A stretch of DNA of 9,754 nucleotides from an uncultured Bacteroidales bacterium. Lineage in GTDB: Bacteria; Bacteroidota; Bacteroidia; Bacteroidales; UBA932. A program made the translations under genes and the position numbers. Below the pieces are notes generated by a model. The model did not search any database and had not been told where the DNA came from. It saw only the letters and a list, made by a program, of their open reading frames with translations. Every line of letters starts with the position of its first letter. Positions within the stretch are counted from its first letter, which is position 1. The stretch spans positions 1 to 9,754 of the forward strand of contig CALCUQ010000407.1 in NCBI GenBank assembly GCA_937906795.1. The letters are read 5' to 3'. Positions 6,855 through 9,754 of the stretch are shown here, piece after piece.

Positions 6855-7340
6855 CTACCCCAATCTGTCCAAAACAGAGATTATTTCACTCCACTGATAC
6901 CCCCTTTGCAAGGCAAATCTTACCACTTTCTCCCTTTTTGATTCTTTAGGGAGATCACTCTTATAAGAATCATATTTCTTCTGCATCAATTTAAGCAAAT
7001 CATCTGCACAAAAAAGCTCCATATTTTGCATGATTGCCTCCTTTACAATATCCTCCCCAACCCCCAGCATTTTAAGGTTCATAGCAATCTTTGTCCGCCC
7101 CCACTTATTGAATCTGGCCTTATCCCGCACATACAAGCAAGCAAATCTGCCATCATCCACCCACTTTCCATCCCTTAGCACCTGCAGAATTTCAGAAATT
7201 TCGTCGGCCGACAATACTCTTCCCCCCTCCAGTTTGCCGTCAAAGCATATCTTTTCAATCTTTCTCCTAATCTGGCCACTACAGTATTCTCTTTTGGCAC
7301 ATGCACGCTGCAATAAAGCAACCAAACCTTCCCTATCCAT
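6855..7340 (-). CDS. recX: RecX, regulator of RecA
   Basis: 161 aa, a normal RecX length. RecX binds the RecA filament in the cytoplasm and limits recombination and SOS activity. Family marks are the N-terminal helix repeat with REYCSGQIRRKI (17-28), the WVDDGRFACLYVRDKARF segment (60-77), KWGRTKIAMNLKMLGV (79-94) and the last repeat REKVVRFALQRGYQWSEI (136-153). These follow the usual all-helical three-repeat layout. The ATG at 7340 lies one base after the stop codon of the upstream patatin-like gene, so the two are surely on one transcript. recA is not in the window, and no LexA-type box is apparent upstream. The gene lacks a Shine-Dalgarno sequence like its neighbours. Confidence 0.92.
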   Translation of the reverse strand: MDREGLVALLQRACAKREYCSGQIRRKIEKICFDGKLEGGRVLSADEISEILQVLRDGKWVDDGRFACLYVRDKARFNKWGRTKIAMNLKMLGVGEDIVKEAIMQNMELFCADDLLKLMQKKYDSYKSDLPKESKREKVVRFALQRGYQWSEIISVLDRLG

Positions 7341-7341
7341 A

Positions 7342-9754
7342 CTAAAAATAATAACCTATGCTAACATAAGCAGAAACATTATCTGTTTTATCAGACCAGT
7401 TTATACTCAACGACAATGGTCCTATTGGAGAATTATATGAATAATCTATTCCGGCACCAAAAGTATTCCGACCCTGGTTTGTAAACATTTTCCCAAAATT
7501 ATCACCATCACGCATATAGTTTACAATTGCAGAAATATAATGTTTCCTTGCCACCTCAGATCTCAAATCAAGTCTGCCTATTGCAACTCCCCTACCTGCC
7601 AGATCTGCATACTTGATTCCCACAAAAGGCAACTGATGTGAAAAATATCTTCCATAAACATTGCCCCCAACATAGTTCATATAAGGGACATGGTAAGTAT
7701 CTCCAATTATCACCCTGGCATAAAAAGCAGGCAGCAATGTAAAGACTCTCGACAATTGGATAGCACCATTAACATTTAGTCTGAACGTTCCAAAAGGATT
7801 TGTATTTGCATGATAATCTGTTACACACAACTCAGCCTCTGCATCTATAAACAAACCCCTGTTTGGAAAAATCATATCATCCCTGCTATCCATATTTGCA
7901 TCTACATACGTATTTATGTAACCGCCATCGTGAATATGGTACCCCTGCAGCCATTCTGGCGGATTATTACGCAAATACTCAGGAAAACTGTAGTGTTCAA
8001 ATCTGGTTCCAAAAGTAAACAGGAAATTTCGCAGGAATTTGTTGCTTATATTAAGGTCTATCTTATGAGACTGCAAACTCAAATAGTTCATACGGCTATT
8101 TGACTGGTAAATGTTCATATCAATATTCTTAAACTCATAAGATGCACCAAAAGAAGGAGCTACATTTGCTTGTGGGATATACTTATACTCCAGTTTTACA
8201 TACGGGTTGTAACTCAATCTGCCGGTAAGTGACAACTTTGAGCCAAAAAGATTGTATTCATTCAATCCAACATGCAACAATATTGCAGCAGCCTCCTCCG
8301 AATCAAATCTTGCACCAAAACCCACCACATTTCCAGGGCCTCTTTTTGTATGAATAACAAGCTTTTCATGCGCTGTATGAGAATCAATAATCTGATATGT
8401 GACAGACGAGAAAACCTTTGTACCCATAATAAGATTTACCGCATTGTTTATCTGAGATCCTGTCATCACAGCCATATCTTCCAATCCGGCAATCTTTTTA
8501 AGCCATTTTGATTCATTCTCGGTTACCCCTCTTATTTCAATATTCTCAAAAACAAAAACATCTTTTGTAACGTCTGTAGCCTTTACAGATTGTCCCAAAA
8601 CTTTTTTCCTGTCATATTTGCCAAGTTTATCAACAAGTTTCTGCAACTGCGGCCTCATATTGTCCGCTGCCACATACCCATTCTTCATTAGCGAATCTAC
8701 AGCCTCTGAATTGAAACTGAATGTACTGTAGTTTGATACATCAGGTTTTATGAGAATGTCCACATCTTTAACATTCCTGAGATATTTTTCATTTCCCATA
8801 AGACCAACTATCTGCCCAAAGACTTTATCTATAGACTTAAGTTCATCTACTGTAGCCAGATCATTCTGGATATCAACACCAATAACAATATCGGCACCAA
8901 GTTCTCTTGCAACATCTACAGGAAAATTATTTGCCATACCGCCATCAACCAGAACATCTGTTTCTGTATATACAGGAGCAAAGACTCCTGGAATAGACAT
9001 AGTTGCCCTCATAGCCTGAGGCATTCTCCCCTCTTTAAGCACAACCTCATTCCCGTTTACAAGGCTCACAGCAATACAGGCAAAAGGGATAGGCAGATTA
9101 TTGAAATCTATTGAATCCTGGTACCCCCCACAAAATCCATTTATAAAGTTCTGCACATTTTGTCCCGACAAAAAACCTGCAGGCAGGTACGCATTTATAG
9201 GATCCTTAGCATCATTCGACTTTTTGTGTTCATCTCTCCAGAAACCATAAAAAGGGATCCTAAACAAATATTTTGAATCTGCTTTCTTATTATCAAAAAG
9301 GGCCGCTTTTCTTGATGTTTTGTCACTCATAAGATAGTTCCAGTCACACTCCTGTAAAATCTTTTCCAGTTGCCCGGCATCATATCCCATTGCATACATT
9401 CCACCAACAAGACCTCCAATACTTGTACCTACTATCATATCCACAGGAACACCAACAGGGTGTCCATAAGAAGACATAGGTATTTCAGAAAACTCATCTC
9501 TCCAAGCCACTGTGGCATAATATACTCCACCTTCCAAACGAGTAGAGATACACTCAATCTCCAAGACCTTTGGTAACTCTATGTAATGTGTATAAGTCAC
9601 CACATTAGAGATATTCAATGCCTCTTCGGTCTCCAGCAGCTCGTTGATGAGGACAGTCTGCACATAGTAGTCATAAGTGCCATTCTTCACTCCTTCGTCA
9701 AAGTAAGTCAGCTTACCATCCTTTGCATCAGTAGCATTCAGACGAGCCAAGAAG
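7342..9754 (-). CDS. Patatin-like phospholipase with POTRA and outer-membrane barrel, 5' end abnormal and cut by window edge
   Basis: The frame is open to the window edge; the first Leu codon inside (TTG, 9748-9750) is counted here as residue 1 and is not a credible start. Residues about 101-335 are a patatin lipase domain: GTSIGG (108-113) carries the nucleophile Ser110, and VDGGMANNFP (268-277) carries Asp269 of the Ser-Asp dyad. Residues about 398-470 resemble a POTRA domain (VFVFENIEIRGV). About 471-802 form an Omp85/surface-antigen type barrel ending in IGYYF. This patatin-POTRA-barrel order is that of type Vd autotransporter-like proteins (PlpD, FplA) and their common Bacteroidota relatives. 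The usual start of the patatin domain, with the GGGxKG oxyanion loop, is absent. Residues 1 to about 99 instead resemble fibronectin type III repeats. As written, the enzyme should be inactive. The gene lies one base before recX. Confidence 0.88.
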   Translation of the reverse strand, partial: FLARLNATDAKDGKLTYFDEGVKNGTYDYYVQTVLINELLETEEALNISNVVTYTHYIELPKVLEIECISTRLEGGVYYATVAWRDEFSEIPMSSYGHPVGVPVDMIVGTSIGGLVGGMYAMGYDAGQLEKILQECDWNYLMSDKTSRKAALFDNKKADSKYLFRIPFYGFWRDEHKKSNDAKDPINAYLPAGFLSGQNVQNFINGFCGGYQDSIDFNNLPIPFACIAVSLVNGNEVVLKEGRMPQAMRATMSIPGVFAPVYTETDVLVDGGMANNFPVDVARELGADIVIGVDIQNDLATVDELKSIDKVFGQIVGLMGNEKYLRNVKDVDILIKPDVSNYSTFSFNSEAVDSLMKNGYVAADNMRPQLQKLVDKLGKYDRKKVLGQSVKATDVTKDVFVFENIEIRGVTENESKWLKKIAGLEDMAVMTGSQINNAVNLIMGTKVFSSVTYQIIDSHTAHEKLVIHTKRGPGNVVGFGARFDSEEAAAILLHVGLNEYNLFGSKLSLTGRLSYNPYVKLEYKYIPQANVAPSFGASYEFKNIDMNIYQSNSRMNYLSLQSHKIDLNISNKFLRNFLFTFGTRFEHYSFPEYLRNNPPEWLQGYHIHDGGYINTYVDANMDSRDDMIFPNRGLFIDAEAELCVTDYHANTNPFGTFRLNVNGAIQLSRVFTLLPAFYARVIIGDTYHVPYMNYVGGNVYGRYFSHQLPFVGIKYADLAGRGVAIGRLDLRSEVARKHYISAIVNYMRDGDNFGKMFTNQGRNTFGAGIDYSYNSPIGPLSLSINWSDKTDNVSAYVSIGYYF
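9451..9754 (-). other. Fibronectin type III-like fragment fused in frame to the patatin gene
   Basis: The translated fragment holds the end of one FN3-like unit (DEGVKNGTYDYYVQTV, then ALNISNVVTY) and the start of the next (LPKVLEIECIST, then GGVYYATVAWRDEF). The second unit stops abruptly at SSYGHPVG, where patatin sequence (GVPVDMIVGTS) takes over. Repeated FN3 units are common in large Bacteroidota surface proteins. The assignment is by pattern, not by search. Confidence 0.6.

Noticed and set aside
4489..7440. Plus-strand open frames, for example 4489-4848, 6422-6715 and 7030-7440
   Set aside because: They lie opposite well-recognised genes (fumarase, RF2, RecX), show no family motifs and have low-complexity, antisense-like composition.
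9748..9750. TTG at 9750 as the start codon of the patatin-like gene
   Set aside because: The frame remains open to the window edge, no signal peptide follows, and the sequence there is the middle of an FN3-like unit.

Overview
The window looks like a piece of a Bacteroidales (phylum Bacteroidota) chromosome or contig. The reasons are AT-rich DNA, beta-barrel and lipoprotein genes typical of that phylum, promoter motifs of the Bacteroidota type (TTTG, about 20 nt, TAnnTTTG), and start codons with no Shine-Dalgarno sequence in front of them. All seven genes are on the minus strand, so they are transcribed from the right end toward the left. No stretch over 300 bases lacks a gene, and I see no RNA genes, insertion sequences or CRISPR arrays.

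The right half (9754 to 4092) reads as one close-packed series: a patatin-like phospholipase/outer-membrane barrel protein (5' end cut by the window edge), recX one base later, prfB (release factor 2, with its programmed +1 frameshift) and a class I fumarase. A strong hairpin terminator at 4033-4070 ends it. The patatin gene is odd. Its first 30 to 40 residues, including the glycine-rich oxyanion loop, are missing, and a fibronectin type III-like fragment replaces them. This is either a chimeric assembly near a contig end or a real gene fusion.

The left half (3857 to 1) starts after a 234-bp gap that holds the terminator and a textbook Bacteroidota promoter at 3889-3920. It encodes four cell-envelope proteins spaced 24 to 42 bp apart: a 420-aa protein matching the C-terminal half of YjbH/GfcD, a 312-aa lipoprotein with a His/Asp-repeat tail, a 252-aa protein matching the N-terminal barrel of YjbH, and an OmpA-like protein that runs off the left edge. 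The most interesting system here is this split YjbH locus. The two barrels that form one polypeptide in Escherichia coli are separate proteins encoded in reversed order, with an uncharacterised lipoprotein between them. YjbH/GfcD proteins are linked to exopolysaccharide or capsule export, so the three products may form an outer-membrane complex, but that function is inferred.

Other points of note are a perfect AGGAGG that appears only at the prfB frameshift site, a direct repeat around the prfB start codon, and an inverted repeat inside a candidate promoter for the OmpA-like gene.
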